This document shows positions 1 to 13,683 of a DNA stretch of 64,000 nt, piece by piece; within the stretch, counting starts at the first letter, position 1, and each line of letters starts with the position of its first letter. The DNA is from Rosellinia necatrix (taxonomy: Eukaryota > Ascomycota > Sordariomycetes > Xylariales > Xylariaceae): assembly GCA_021209875.1 (NCBI GenBank), contig JAGYVD010000003.1, positions 1,736,001 through 1,800,000 of the forward strand. Reading direction: 5' to 3'. A model generated the notes under the pieces. That model saw nothing but the letters and a program-made list of their open reading frames with translations. It did no database searches and was not told the origin of the DNA. A program made the position numbers and the translations under genes.

Positions 1-740
1 TTATATAATTATTTTATAATTTTATATTAAATATCTGCTGTTATATTAATAGCTACTGCTAATTAGTTATTATTAGTTTTTGTTTATTAAAATATAATTT
101 TATATTAGCTTTTATATATAATATTATTAAAAATATATTTATAAATTTTTTTAAGATTAAAAAACTTTTAATATAGCTATAACGCAAAGTTTATAATGCT
201 AGTTAGTACGTCGTATAGTTTTAGCTGCTAAACTTGCTTAAATTAATTTTATATTAATAATATTTAAATATTTAAACTTTAAAGTTGTTTAAATACTGTT
301 TTAGTAATGCTAACTAAAATTTAAAGCTGTTTAATAAATATTTATATAATATTGTTTATAAATTAAATCTGCTAAACTATATTTTAAGTTTAATAAAAAA
401 ATAATAACTGCTTAATAAAAAATATTAATGTTATTATTTAAATCGTTAATAATATTTTAATCGCTTATAAAATCTGTTATTTTTATTAATATAAAAAGCG
501 TTATTAATATAATATAAAAATTTTATTCATATTTTTATTAGTTTATAAATATAATTTAATGTTTAATATTTTTAGCAGTTTTTTTTTGTTTATATGTTTA
601 TAATAAAAGCTTTATTACTTTTTAAAATAGCTTTAATATTAATAATATTATTTATAAGAACAGCTGCTATAACAATAGTTTTATTTATTAAAATAATAGC
701 AACTGTAGCAACAGTATTATGCTGCGCTATATTTTTATAA

Positions 741-926
741 TAGTATAGTTTACTAAGGGTAGTTTGGTGTTGAGTCTGTAAAAGTGTGATGTAGAATTAA
801 AGAAGGAAGGGCTTCTGGTCCCTGCGGGACCAGAAGCCTTAGGCTAGTACCTTATCTAATCTACACAATCCTTATCTAGCTAGCTGCGCTAGCTAGATAA
901 GGAGCCCCCCCTTCCTGACTGTGTCA
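741..926 (+). mobile_element. Solo LTR, family H, with two perfect hairpins
   Basis: A 186-bp G+C-bearing island stands in the A/T-rich block. TATAA occurs immediately before (736-740) and after (927-931), which fits a 5-bp target duplication, although TATAA is common here by chance. The right end is GTGTCA and the left is TAGTAT, so the ends fit TG...CA only if the first G was mutated. Two perfect inverted repeats are visible: 810-822 with 826-838 (13-bp arms) and 870-884 with 888-902 (15-bp arms). Both have the same 3-base loop TGC. No second copy is in the window, so LTR status is inferred from size and context; a MITE-like foldback element is an alternative. Confidence 0.5.
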
Positions 927-3900
927 TATAATTAAAATATTTTTTTTATTAAGTTTTTTTTTACTGTTATAAAAGTTTTTTTTATTTTTATTAATTACTT
1001 TAGCAAAAACAGCAACAGTATTTTTATGAAGCTTATATTATTTAAAAAAATAATTCGTTCAAAAAAAGAAGATTATTTAAAAAGTTTTTAATATTGTTAG
1101 CTATTTAAATTTAATTTAAGCTAATAAAAGTTTAATTTAATTAAAAAATATTGTAAAACTACATTTAATACTGCTAAAAATTTTAAAAGCTTTTATATTT
1201 TTATAGTTAAAATATTAAAATAATTTCTAATAATAATATAATTATTTTTTAATATCTGTTTTATTATTTTTTAAACTGCATTTTAATATTAAAATATTGT
1301 TTAAATTTAAATAATTAATAAGATAATATTATTATAGCTAGATTAATAATAATATAGTTATTATTAATGTTGTTTTAAATTAAATATCGTTTAAAAACAC
1401 GCTTTTAATATTTTTAAAAAGTCGGCAAACTTACAACAAATAAAATATTATTTGTTTAAATTAATTAGTTTTTTATAGTTGCGTTTTTTAAATTTATATT
1501 AATTATAAATAAACCGAAAGCTTAAGCTATTATTTTATAAATAATTAATTTATAATATTGTTATTAATTATATTTATAAGCGGTATTATAAAAAATCGGC
1601 TGCTACAACTAATATTTTAATTTAATGATTATAATAAAATATAAGTTTTAGGATTTTTTTAAATAAGCTTATCGATTTAATTATTATTTAAGTTATTATT
1701 AGAAGCGACGATTTTATTTTAGTCGGCTGTATGCCAGCGGATTATTTTTGCAAATATTATTTTAAATAAAAAAAAAGGATAACTAATAAAAAAATAATAA
1801 ACTATAATAAAAAATTAATAAGGTATAATATATTTATAAAGCAGTAATAAATTAAAATGCTATATAATAAATAAAATAATATATATTTATTAAAATAAAA
1901 GCTTTAATAAATAAATAAAAAGCTTTATATAAAAAGTTTTACGTGTAATATATTATATATTAAAAAAAAAAACAAAGCAAACAAAAAATTATTATTATAC
2001 GCGTTAAACAAAATAAACTAAATAAACAATTTAAATAAATAAATTAAATATGTTTATTATAAATCGTAGACTGCACGCTGTAGTATTTATATATTCATAA
2101 TTAAAATAGTTTTTATTTATTATTAATCGTTTATTACTTCTGCTGTAAGTTTTGCTTTTTTAACGCGTTTAATATATATTTTTTTAAAAATAGCTTGCTT
2201 TTTTTATTAAAAGCTTTTCTTAGTTCAGCAGTGTTCTATATAAATAATGTTTTAAAATACTATTTATTATATAAAGCTTTATATTTTTTTTATTAAATAA
2301 AATATTTTAATATTAAGTGTCTGCTAGGTTTATTAATTTATTAAACTAGTATAGTTTTAATTTTATAAAAAATAAAATCGTTTATATTTTTTTTAATATA
2401 TATACTTAAAACATTTTTTTTTTCAGTTAAAAAGGTTTAGTTCTAGCAGCGCTAAAAATAAATACGCTATAAATATAACTTAATATATACGCTAATATTT
2501 AAAAAATTTAATTTATATGCTAGCTTATTTATTTTTATAATATAATAAATAATTCTGTTTATTATTATAATTATTTTTATAAAAGTTTTTAAACAGATAA
2601 TATTTTTATATAAACATAAAAAAATCTTTATTTATTTAAAATTAAATTAAATTATATTTAATATTATAATAAATTTTAATATTAGCTGCTGCAAATTAAA
2701 TAGTTGTTTTTATATTTTTTTATATAATTAGCTGTAAAATCAAAATTAATTAACTTATAAAATATTTTTATTATTAATAAAAACTTTATAGTTTAAAGCT
2801 TAATATTATTTTATTAAAACTTTTTTTATTGTTATTAATTTAACGTTATTAAAGGTATATTATAATATTAAAATTATATTTATTTACAGCGTTTTAAAAA
2901 AATAATATAATAATAAATAGCAATTTTAATATTTTAATTATATTTTGGTTTTAATTATTAATTTAAAAATAATAATTTGTTGTTATTTTTAGCAACATAT
3001 TTATTTTAGTTTATAAAGTTTATTAAAATTTAAATATAAATTTTAAGTTTTTATTAAAAATAGTTTTTGCTAGCATGCTTTAGTTATATAATAACAACAT
3101 AAATATAAAAGCTTTTGTTTATTTTTTAGCTTTATATATAACGTTTTTAAATATTAATAATATTTTTTTAAAAAATTTATAGTTTACCGGCATTAAAGCG
3201 TGATAAACTATATAACTTTTATTTTTAAAAAATATTTACTGCTAAAACTTTTAATAAACTTATAATAAAATCTATTACAAAAATATAATATAACTATAAT
3301 AGTTTTATAATAAGTTTTAATTTTTTAATCGTTTTTGCGAATTAATTATATATTTAAAACATTTAAAATAATACTAAATATATTTAAAAATTTATTTTAA
3401 AAGTTTATAAAAATAAATTTTTATAGTTTATAATATATTTTTAAAAACTAAAATAATATTTTTATTATCTGCTATTTATAATAGCTGTTATTAATAATTA
3501 ATTAAAATATATAATTTTATTTTGCTTTAAATGTTTATTATATAAAATAATTCGTTTTAAAGTTTATATAAAAATAAACTAATAGCTAGCTATAATAAAA
3601 ACTAATTTTTTAAATAATTATATATTTCCTGCAGTTATTTTTTGCGCTGTTTATTTTTATTTTTTATTATTTTAGCAAAACGGAGGTTTTTTATAGCTTT
3701 AAATAAGCTTTTTTTTTTTAAATATTATTCATTTTAATTTTTATAGCTGCTATATAATTAAAGTTTTTAATAATATTTTTAAAGGTTTTTTAGTTTTTAT
3801 TGTTTTAAATAACAGCATTATTAATATTATAAGCTGTTAATAATTTTAAAAAGCGTTTAATATTAAATTAAGTTTATTTAATATATAATAAAGATTTAAT

Positions 3901-6900
3901 TAAAATTAGAATAAATATATAAAAGTTGTTATTAATTTAATATTTAGCTTTAAAATAATAACTAATTTTAAGCTTATTTATTTTATAATATTTTATATAA
4001 CAAAATAGTTTATTAATATTATTATTAATAATATATAAAATTATGTTTATGTTTATAATTAATAATATCTTTAAACTAAAATAAATATTTTTAATTTAAT
4101 AAATTAATAAGTTGCTTTTTATTATATAAAAGTTTTGCTTAAAAATAAAATAAGTTTAATATTATTAATAAAGATTTTTTATTATTTTATATAAAACTTA
4201 AATAAAAGCTATTATTTTATATTTTTATTTATAAAAATACCAAGGTTAATAAAAATTGTTTTTATAGTTTTAATATTTAAAATAGCTTATATTTATAAGC
4301 TAGTTTTAAATAATTTTAAAGCTTTAGATTTTTAAATTAGTTTTATTTAAATATAATTTTTGCTGCTTATTATTGTCGCGCTAAAATTAGTTTAAAAATA
4401 GTTTTTATTGTTTTAGCTTTTGTTAAAAGTTTTAATTTTTTTTGTAATAATAAAAGTTTTTATTAGCACTAGAAAATGAATTTCCGCAAAAATCTTATTA
4501 TTTTAATATATATTTTAAATCTGCAAAAGTTATAAATAGTTTAAGTTTATAAATTGTTTTAATTTAATTATTTATAATTATAAAACTAAAACTATATTTT
4601 AAAAACTTTAATAGTTTTATTATAAAATATATTATAAATAATTTTATTAGTTTTAAGCTAAAATTAATATTATTAAATATTTAAAAAAAATTTAATATGT
4701 TTATAATATTTATTAATAGTTTTTAAAAATATAATAACGTTATTAATATATTTAGTTATAAATCGGCTATATATTATAAAAATATTACTTATAAATTGTT
4801 ATATATAGCTTAAATTATTTTTAAATTTTATTAATATAATTTTAAATATATAAAAGCCTTTTAAAAAATAACGATTATTTTGTTTTAATAATATAGCTAT
4901 ATTGATAATTAATAAAAATTTTTAAAACAATTAACTATTATAATATATTAGCATTTTTTAGTTTAGCTATCATAGCTTTTTATATTAATAATAAATAAAC
5001 GTTAAATATAATATTTTTATTTAATAATTAAAAGTTTATTACTATTTAGCTTTTTTGTTAGTATTTATATAACGTTATATAATAAGTATTAAATATTTAA
5101 ATAATATTAGTTATTATATAAAATTAAGTTTATTGTTTTAATATATAAACTTAAACTATTTGTTTATAATTTTTAATTTTTAATTTTTAATATATATAGC
5201 TTTGCTGTATTAAAAATTTAATTTTGTTATTTATTAACTAAGTTTATTTATATTATATTATTTTTATTTATTTTAATAATACTTTTTGCCTGTTAAATCT
5301 TATATTTTTTAAAAATATTTTTAACTTGATTATAAATATATTATTTAAAGCGTATATATATATTTTATTTTTATTTTTATATAAAATATTAATTTAAACT
5401 TTTAAGCTTTAAAAATAGCTTTTAAATATATTAAATTTAATATGTTTTATTATATTTTAAATATTATTATTAAAATAATTAATAGATTTAAATAAAATAA
5501 AACCTTTTTAAACATATTATACTTTTATAATATATAAAGATTATTTATAGATTTTTTAATATTAACGCTAAAGCTAATAAACTTTTTTCTTTATATAATA
5601 TATATATAGTTGTTGTTTTAATAATTTAATATTATGCTTATTTATGTTTTTATTATATAATAATATTTTAATAAATTTAATTTATAAAAAAAACTTTTAA
5701 CCGTATAAAAAATTCTTAGTTTTAATGCTTTTATAATTATTTATATAAATATATAATCCCGATGTAAATTATTGCTATTTTATCGCAGAAACTTAGTATA
5801 AATAATTAATATTATAATTATAATATATAATAATATTATAATATTAACTGTTATTATAACATATTGTTTTATTAGCTGTTTTTAATGCTGATTTTTATAA
5901 GTATAATAATATTATTATAGCTTTTAAATATAACTTATTTTTATAAAAATTAATAATAGCTTTATGTATATTTATAAAGTTTATTTTTAGCTATAAATTT
6001 AGTTTTAATTTTTTATAATCTAAGCTTTAATTTAAAAACTTTTAGTTTAAATATATAGTTTACTTCTTCTACAATATTTAGCTGAAATTAGGTTTTTTAT
6101 AAAAATAATTAAGCTTTTGATTTTATTTATTATTATTAATAATTTAAACTATATTTTTTATATATAATATAAATTAGTTTAGCCAGCTTTATATTATTAT
6201 TCTTATAAAACAGCTGGTGTTAAAATATATTATAATAATTTTATTTATATTATTAATTTTAATTTATAATTAAAAATATATATATTTTATTAAATATTAT
6301 TTTATATTATATAAAATACTGTTTAATATTATTTATATTATATTAAATATATTATCAGCTAAAAATGCTTTTGTTTTATTTAGTTTAAACTAATTATTTT
6401 TAATTACTATAATAACACTTTTTATATAATATAATTTTTTAATTATATTAACAGAAAAAACAGTTTTATTTAAAAATATATATTATAATAATAATATTAT
6501 ATAACGTTTAGTTTTTTATTAAATATTTAATAAGTTCACGTTAAAAAAATCAGATAAAAGGATTATTTTTTAGTTTTTTATTAAAATATTTAATAAAAAG
6601 TTTTTTTTTTAATTTTTTTATTGTATTATATTTATGCTATAATAAGGTTTATTTTAAGTTTTTAATTAACTGTTATTAATAAATAATAACATTTTATTGT
6701 TAATATTAATATAACTTTTTTAAAACCTGTTATAATTAAACTTATTTATAAAATACTTATTTAAATAATTTTTATATTTAATAATAAATTTTATATTTTT
6801 ATTTATTATAATTTTTTTATGTTTTTATAAATAACGTAATATTATATCTTTAACATATAGTTTTTATTTATAAAATTATTATAAAAAATTTTTATAACAT

Positions 6901-8884
6901 ATTTAAAATCTGTTATAATTTTATATATTATTATAGTTTTAAAAACATTTTTTTTTTAAGTTTTTTATAATTTTTATAACTATGTTATATTATAAAAATG
7001 CTCTTTTATTAATTTCTTTTTAATTAAAAAATATTATTTATTAATTTTTATATTATAAAATAATAGTTTTAACAAAAAAAAAAAAAAAATTATACAACAA
7101 AAAAAAACTTGTTTTTTTTATTATAATATGATAATATAGTTTTATATATTTTTATTTTTTTAATATTTTTAAAAATTAATTTAAGCTAATAAATACTCTT
7201 AATTTTTTATATAATTATGGCAAGTTTAAATAAAACTAGTTTTATATATAACTGCAAAACTATATATTTAAAATAAAACTTAAGTTTTAACAGCTTTTAA
7301 TTATAAATATAGCTTATATTTAAATTTATATTTTTATAATATTATTTATTTATTATAAAAATAAATAAACGTTTATTTAATAGCGTTTATAATATTTCTG
7401 CGATATTTTATTATAAGTTTACTTAATATATATTTAAAACTAGCATTTATTATTATTTTAATAAAATTATTTAATATATTTATATATTAAAGCTAAATAT
7501 TGCTTTAAAATAGCTAAAAAATTATTTATAATATTTTTGCTTGAATAAAATTTAAACTATTTTATTTTATTAAAGCTGTAAAAAATAAACATTTTTTAAT
7601 AAATATTTTTTTAATTATAATATAATTACTTATACTAAAATATTTAATAAATTAAAATAAAAATATTTAACTAAATAAATTTTTATTTTTAATTATTATT
7701 TAATATAAAAACTAAATGTTTAAAAATAATATTAGCTGTTTTAAATATATTATTTACTATGTTTTTAACGTTGTTATTTTATATAAAAACTTATATTATT
7801 ATAGCTATTTTTCTTATATAACGCTAAAAACTTTTTTTAAATAATGTTTAAAAAAGCAGGTTTAAAAATAATAAAAATAAAAGCAATAGTAATAGCAGGT
7901 TATATAATAAAAATAATTAAAATATAAACAGAAAAAAAATCTGATTTTTTAAGCTTTATAATGCTATATTTTTTAGTATTTTTAATATAAAAATAGTTTT
8001 AACTTTAAAGTTTAAAAAAAATAAGTTTAAATAAATTTGTTTAAACAACAAAATAAAAAGTTTATATATAACTATTTTTAATAAAATAAGCTTGTTAATT
8101 TTATTTACTGTTTATTAACCTTTATATATATTAATTATTTATGTTTTAAAATATAGCTTACATTAAATGTTTTAAATTTTCTTATATTTTTTTTAAAAAA
8201 TAATAAAAGTTTTAAAACTTATTAAATTTAAAATTAAAATTTAAAGTTTAATAAACAGCGTTTAGTTTATTTTATAAATTTAAAATATAATACAGTTGTT
8301 TTAAAAAAACAGCTATTTAACCGCAAAATAATATTTTATTAATCTTAATAAATTTATAAAACTAAAAGCTTTTATATCAAAAACTATTAACAAAAAATAA
8401 AACTATTAAAAAAAATAAGATGTTATTACAGCAAAATAAAAACAAATATTATAAATAAAAAATATTTCCGGATTATATATTATTTTTAAGTTATACGTTT
8501 ATATTTAAATTATAAAATTTACTAAAAGTTTTATAAATAACGTATTAATATTAATAATTATAAAAGTTTTTAATAATAAACTATAAAAGTTTAATAATAA
8601 CGTAATAACTTTTAAAAAAAAAAAAAACTAAAGCTTACTAAAATAAAAAAACAATTATTTTAACACAAAAAAAAAAGCAGCTAAAAATCAAGCTTAATAA
8701 AAAACGTATTTTTAATTAAATTAAGCAGAATATATTTAAAAAAACAAGTCTACCGGAAAGCTAACCGTTTTATAAAAAAAAACAAAAAAAAAAAGATCGA
8801 CTAAAGTTGCTAGCTACTAAATAATAGGCATTAAATAGTTAAAAAAAAATAAAAATAAATTTATTATTTATTTTTTAGTTTAAT

Positions 8885-9020
8885 TAATATATAGCTATTC
8901 CTAGAAGCCTTTCGAAAAAAAAGCTTTATTAAAGAAAGCTTTTTAAAAAAAAGCTTTTTTAATAAAGGCGTCCGACAAGATGGCTTCCCTAAAGAAGTCG
9001 TCTGTCGGGATAGCTTCACA
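8885..9020 (+). repeat. Right terminus of the first repeat block
   Basis: Less mutated than the sequence to its left, this stretch holds several near-copies of a short motif: GACAAGATGGCTTC at about 8975 and GTCGGGATAGCTTC at about 9005, plus A/T-rich palindromes around AAGCTTTT at 8925-8965. It ends TTCACA at 9020, where the composition changes to plain A/T spacer. A CA terminus would suit an LTR 3' end, read on the plus strand. Without the partner end no target duplication can be tested. Confidence 0.4.
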
Positions 9021-11208
9021 ATGATATATTTTTAATTAATGTTTTAAATTTTTAGTTTTTATTTTTATTATAATTAATTTATTAATTTTTATTTATAATT
9101 AATTATTAAATATTATATTATTATTAATATTATGTTTATTTATAATATTATTGATAAAAAAATAATTAATATTTTTGAATTAAATTATTTTATAAAAATA
9201 AAACAAATTTTAAACTTTTATTAAATTTATTCAAATTATTAAATATAATAATAATTATTTATATTTTTAAAAAAATTCTGTTTATAATAAGATTTTGAAA
9301 CATTTTTATTATTTTTTTTAAATTTATTTTTAATTAATTTTTAATAAAATTATTTTACCTTTTAGTATAAAAAATATTATATTATTAAAAATATTTAAAA
9401 TTTAAAATTTTTTATATTTTTATATAATTAATTTTATTTTAAAAGAAAATATAAAATAGCTGATTTTAATATCATTTAAATTTTATTTTTATTAATTTTG
9501 TTAATTTAATGTATGAATAAATTTTGGAATTTTTAAATAGAATTATTATATTATTTTATATAATTATATATATAATTTTATAATTAAAATTTTTCTTTAT
9601 AATATTTTTACGATTATATAATTATATTAAAATAATAATAATTTTTATATAAGCTATAAAAATTATATTGCATTAAATAATTAATAAATTTTATAAATTT
9701 AATATATATTAAAAATATATACACTTTATATATTTCATTTAATAAGTTTTAAAAATTAAAAATATAATTAATATTTAATATAAATAATAAAATATTTAAT
9801 TAATTTCTTTTAAAAATATTTTTTATTTAAATGTTTTTGCAATAATAAAAATATATTTTTAAAAAAAATAAAAACGAGTTTTTATATTTTAATCTGTTTC
9901 ATTTTTAAATTAGTTTTTTAATATTTAATTATAATTAATTTTTGTTTTAACGTTTGAAAAAATATTTTAATTAAAAACAGCTAATAAAAACTTTTATATT
10001 ATTGTTTAAAAATATTTTAATAATTTTTGATTTTAATAATATTTTATTAAACTTTTAAATAAAATAATTATGATATTAAATAATTTATTTAATTATATTT
10101 AATAAATAAACAAAGTTTTTTAATATGATCTTCAAATTTTAAATAAATTAAAATAATTTTAAATATTAAATAATTATTTATATTTATTTAATTTATAACT
10201 TATTTAAATTAATTATTTTTTGTTTTTTAATAAATAAATTTAAAAATATTTTTTTTAATGACTTATATTTTTTTCAAAGTTTATATTAAAAATTATAATT
10301 ATAATAATAATAAAAATTATTAAATATAATAATAAATTAAAATTTACTATTATAAATTAAAAAAAATAAAGCTTAAAAAATTATTGTTTAAAAGAAATAA
10401 ATTGTTTTTTATATTTAAAATAAATTATTTATATTTAAATCTTTTAATTCAATAAAAATATTTAAATATTAAAATAAATTTATATATTTATTAATTTTAA
10501 GTTTTAAATATGATTTCAGTTTTGAAATATATAATAAAAAACAGTTTTATTTATTTTTAAAATAAATAATTATATTTTATAATAAACTAAAATATAGCTA
10601 AAAGTTAAAAAATAGATATTTTTATAGTTATATTAATAAAATTATTTCTTTCTGTTATTTAATTATGTATATAATTAATAAATAATAACTAATTACTATT
10701 TTATTTCTTAAAACTGAAAAATAAACTTTTATTAAATAATATATTTTTTTATTATAATAAAACTATTAATTAAATAAATATAAAATAACTATGAAGTTTT
10801 TTATTATTAAAATCGTTTTTTATTTAAATAATTAAAAGGGTTTAATTTCTTTTTATTTTAAAAAGTTTTTTATTAAAGTTTTAAATTAAACTTTTAAATA
10901 TAAATAAATAATTTTATTTTAATAAAAAGTTAAAATAATTTTGATATATAGTTATTAATTATTAATATATTTAATATATATGTTGATTTTAATAATTTTT
11001 ATATAAAAACTATATTTTATTATAATTAAAAACAATTTAATTAATATCATCTCATTTTTAAAAAGCTTTAGTTTTTTAATAAAATATTTAATCTTTAACA
11101 GGTTTATATTATATAAGTCAGGTTTTTATTAATTATTTAATTTCTTTATTATAATTATTAATTATAAAAATATATTATATAAAAAACTTTTAATAATTAT
11201 ATTTTTTA
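9021..11208. other. A/T-rich spacer, no gene seen
   Basis: Nearly pure A/T with scattered TGA, TCA and TTC triplets, which differs from the AGC/GCT residue pattern of the retrotransposon interiors. I see no open frame, RNA gene or recognisable repeat. It may be old element sequence too mutated to place, or non-repetitive filler. Confidence 0.6.
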
Positions 11209-11213
11209 TATTA

Positions 11214-11470
11214 TGTTAGAGTAGGCAAGGGGTGCCAGGCTTGGCACCACTAGTTGCCTTACTGTAAGATTAGATAAGGTGGCCCAGGCCACCTGGGCTA
11301 GCCTACTTGGGCTAGGCCTACTTATTTACCTGTACTAGTAGGTGGAATTCTAGGACTGCATTTAGAATTTTATTATTTTTATTACTACTACATATATAAC
11401 ATTATAAATTAGACCAGCATATAATAAAATACAGCTATTTATAGCTTTATACCTCTGACCAGATTTATTA
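11214..11470 (+). repeat. 5' LTR of A1
   Basis: Begins TGTTAGAG, ends ATTTATTA. Its outer (left) half keeps a G+C-rich foldback stretch around GGCCCAGGCCACCTGGGC at 11281-11298. The inner (right) half from about 11365 is strongly C-to-T mutated compared with the 3' LTR: for instance ATAATAAAATACAGC here against ACAGCAAAATACAGC there. Confidence 0.88.
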
Positions 11471-12837
11471 AATTAGTGCTTTTATAACGATTAAACTAAA
11501 AGTATTTTTTTAAGCAGCTTTTACGAACTATTTATTTAGGTCTTGCGGTCGAAAACGGCTTTTTTGCTCTGCGGCAGTTTATACTGCGCAGCTAAATGTA
11601 AAGGAACTAGTGGAATTAGCTGCAAATTGCGCTATTTTATTAACTAATTAACTAACTGACTAATTAAAGCCTTAGATTTATCGATTCTAGCTAGTTTTAC
11701 TAATTTTATTAAATTTATCGATTTTAGCGTTTTTAGCTAGATCTGTTAATTTTAGCTAATTTAACCAAGCTATCGATTTTATCGACCCTAGCCCTAGCCG
11801 ACTTAGCTTATCCTAGCTTAACCTGCTTAGCCGACCAAGCTAACCTAGCTTGACCTAGCTTAGCCTAGCTTAGCTGGCCAGTTAAACCGGCCAGCTAAAC
11901 TAAGTTATAGCTTTTATTAATTATTAAACAAAGGCTGTTTTAATAAATAATATATAAAAAGATATAAATACGTTATAAAAACGCGTTAACAGCTTAAACA
12001 AAAAATATAATAAATTAGCTGCAGATATTACTAAATTAAAAGTATTTTATATTAAGTTACAAGCTATAACTAAGTTTTTTAACTTAAAAATAAATGCTTT
12101 AAATATAAAACTAAGCTTTTTAAAGTTAAAAATAAGCTTTATAAATAACCGTTTAAACTTATTAATCGGTTATATATAAAATAGCAGTAGCTTTAAAAAC
12201 TAAACAAGCAACTAAACTAAAACAGCTTAAGCTAATAAATCTAAAGCCGACAACTTTATTAAAACTAATAATAATACTAACCCGGAGATTTTATCTGTAG
12301 GGCCTCTAGCTACTAAAAATATTAGTGTTGGCTTTTTTTTTATAAATACTGCAGTTTTTTTAGTTAATTTAATTATATATTACAGACTAGTTATATATTT
12401 AGTTATTAATACGGCTATATATTTTATTTATAATCCGGCTAATTTAGCTAATCAGATGTTTAGTTATTTTAACGATCTAGCCTATTAGGCCAGTTGTTTT
12501 AATTCTGTTAATCAGGCCAGCTAATTTAATTTAGTTAACCAGGCTAGTTAATTCGATCCAGCTAATCAGACTAGCTAATTTAATTTAATTAACCAAGCTT
12601 TAGTTAATCAGGGCTTTAAATATACGGCTTGTTTAAAAGCTTTAAATATAAGCTATTTTAACTTTAGTTATTTCGACCTCGCAGATATTAAAATAATAAC
12701 TGCTAAAAGTAACGTTATTTATATAGATATTTAGTTGTTTATAAATAAACTGCGCGTTTTAATTAAAAAGCAACATTTTTTTAGCTAAATTTTTAGCTGG
12801 ATTAATTGTTTGTTATACAGCTAAGCTTTAAAATAAT

Positions 12838-13450
12838 AGAACAGCAAATTATTAGCTAACTAATAGCGTATTTTATATAAAGCCGGCTTAAATAAAGTTA
12901 TTGCAGCTTTAAAAAACTGTTTTAAAATATAGTCCAGACATGCTACGCGTTTATTTATAACTAGCAACCTGTTTTTATATAATATAGCTAAAAACAAGCA
13001 CGCGATATTTTAATTTATATAACGCAAGTTATAATACGCGCAAGCTAACAGAACTTTAAAAAAAAAAAATTTTAATTAGCTAGAAGTTATAATAATTATT
13101 TAAAACTAATAAAATAAGCTTATTTTTAATTATATAAAAAAGCTAAAAGCTAAAAAAACTTTAAAAAGCTATATAAAAAAAATTAAACAAGCTTATAATA
13201 GCTTTAAATAAAAAGCTGAACGTTTTTATAGCTTTAGCTCTAGCTATAGCTTTAATTTTAGCAAGCAAAAATTTTAATAATAATTATATAAACAAAGTGA
13301 TTTTTAAAATATTAAAAGCTTTAATTATTTTAGTAAAGCTAGTAGTTTTGTTAGTTTTAATACGCGTAGTTAAAACCGCAGAAGAACTAAAAGCGGCTAG
13401 AACTGCAACTGGAACAGCAGCTGCAGCTAGACCGGCAGAATTTCTAATTA
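12838..13450 (+). pseudogene. Gag-like relic of A1
   Basis: The frame starting at 12882 reads AGLNKVIAALKNCFK, then after one stop SRHATRLFITSNLFLYN and IAKNKHAIF. This resembles the fungal retrotransposon Gag core of the type 'RFK...A...L...RY...DAR...YVQ...RYAQAAG'. From 13218 a Ser/aromatic-rich tail reads ERFYSFSSSYSFNFSKQKF, followed near 13374 by a basic RRRTKSG string, as at Gag C-termini. Stops are TAG/TAA at positions consistent with mutated CAG, CAA or TGG. No protease, RT or integrase follows before the 3' LTR. Family assignment is by eye from pattern, not by search. Confidence 0.5.
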
Positions 13451-13683
13451 AGAAAATAGTTAATTAGCATGTTAATTAAATAACAGTTTGTTTTTTATTG
13501 CGTTTTTGTATAAATTAGCACTTAAAAAAGCTTAAGGCTAAGTTAAAGCTTTAAAACTAAATAAAAAGCTTAGGACTAAATAAAAAGCTTGGATTAGATT
13601 AATAGGATTTTAAAGAATTAATTAGCCAGCCGTTGCTAGATAGTTGCTAAAGGCAGCAACTGCTTTTTAAGTGCCCGGCATTT

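Larger units (their letters stand above)
1..9020. repeat. RIP-degraded repeat block, element not identified
   Basis: This is a roughly 9-kb stretch of almost pure A/T in which the remaining C and G sit mainly in AGC, GCT and AAC/GTT contexts, as in the interiors of the identified retrotransposons further along. No open frame of useful length survives and I could not recover a reverse transcriptase or integrase motif on either strand. The composition changes sharply at about 9020, where a G+C-bearing terminus ends in CACA. I infer one large transposable element (possibly LTR type) whose left end lies outside the window. A solo LTR (741-926) is inserted near its left side. An A15 run lies near 7075-7090. 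Confidence 0.5.

Noticed and set aside
810..902. Rho-independent terminators
   Set aside because: The hairpins are long, paired and inside a solo LTR of a eukaryotic repeat block with no gene upstream.
7071..7090. Poly(A) tail of a LINE insertion
   Set aside because: An A run alone in such A/T-rich DNA is not evidence; no target duplication or LINE coding relic was found beside it.
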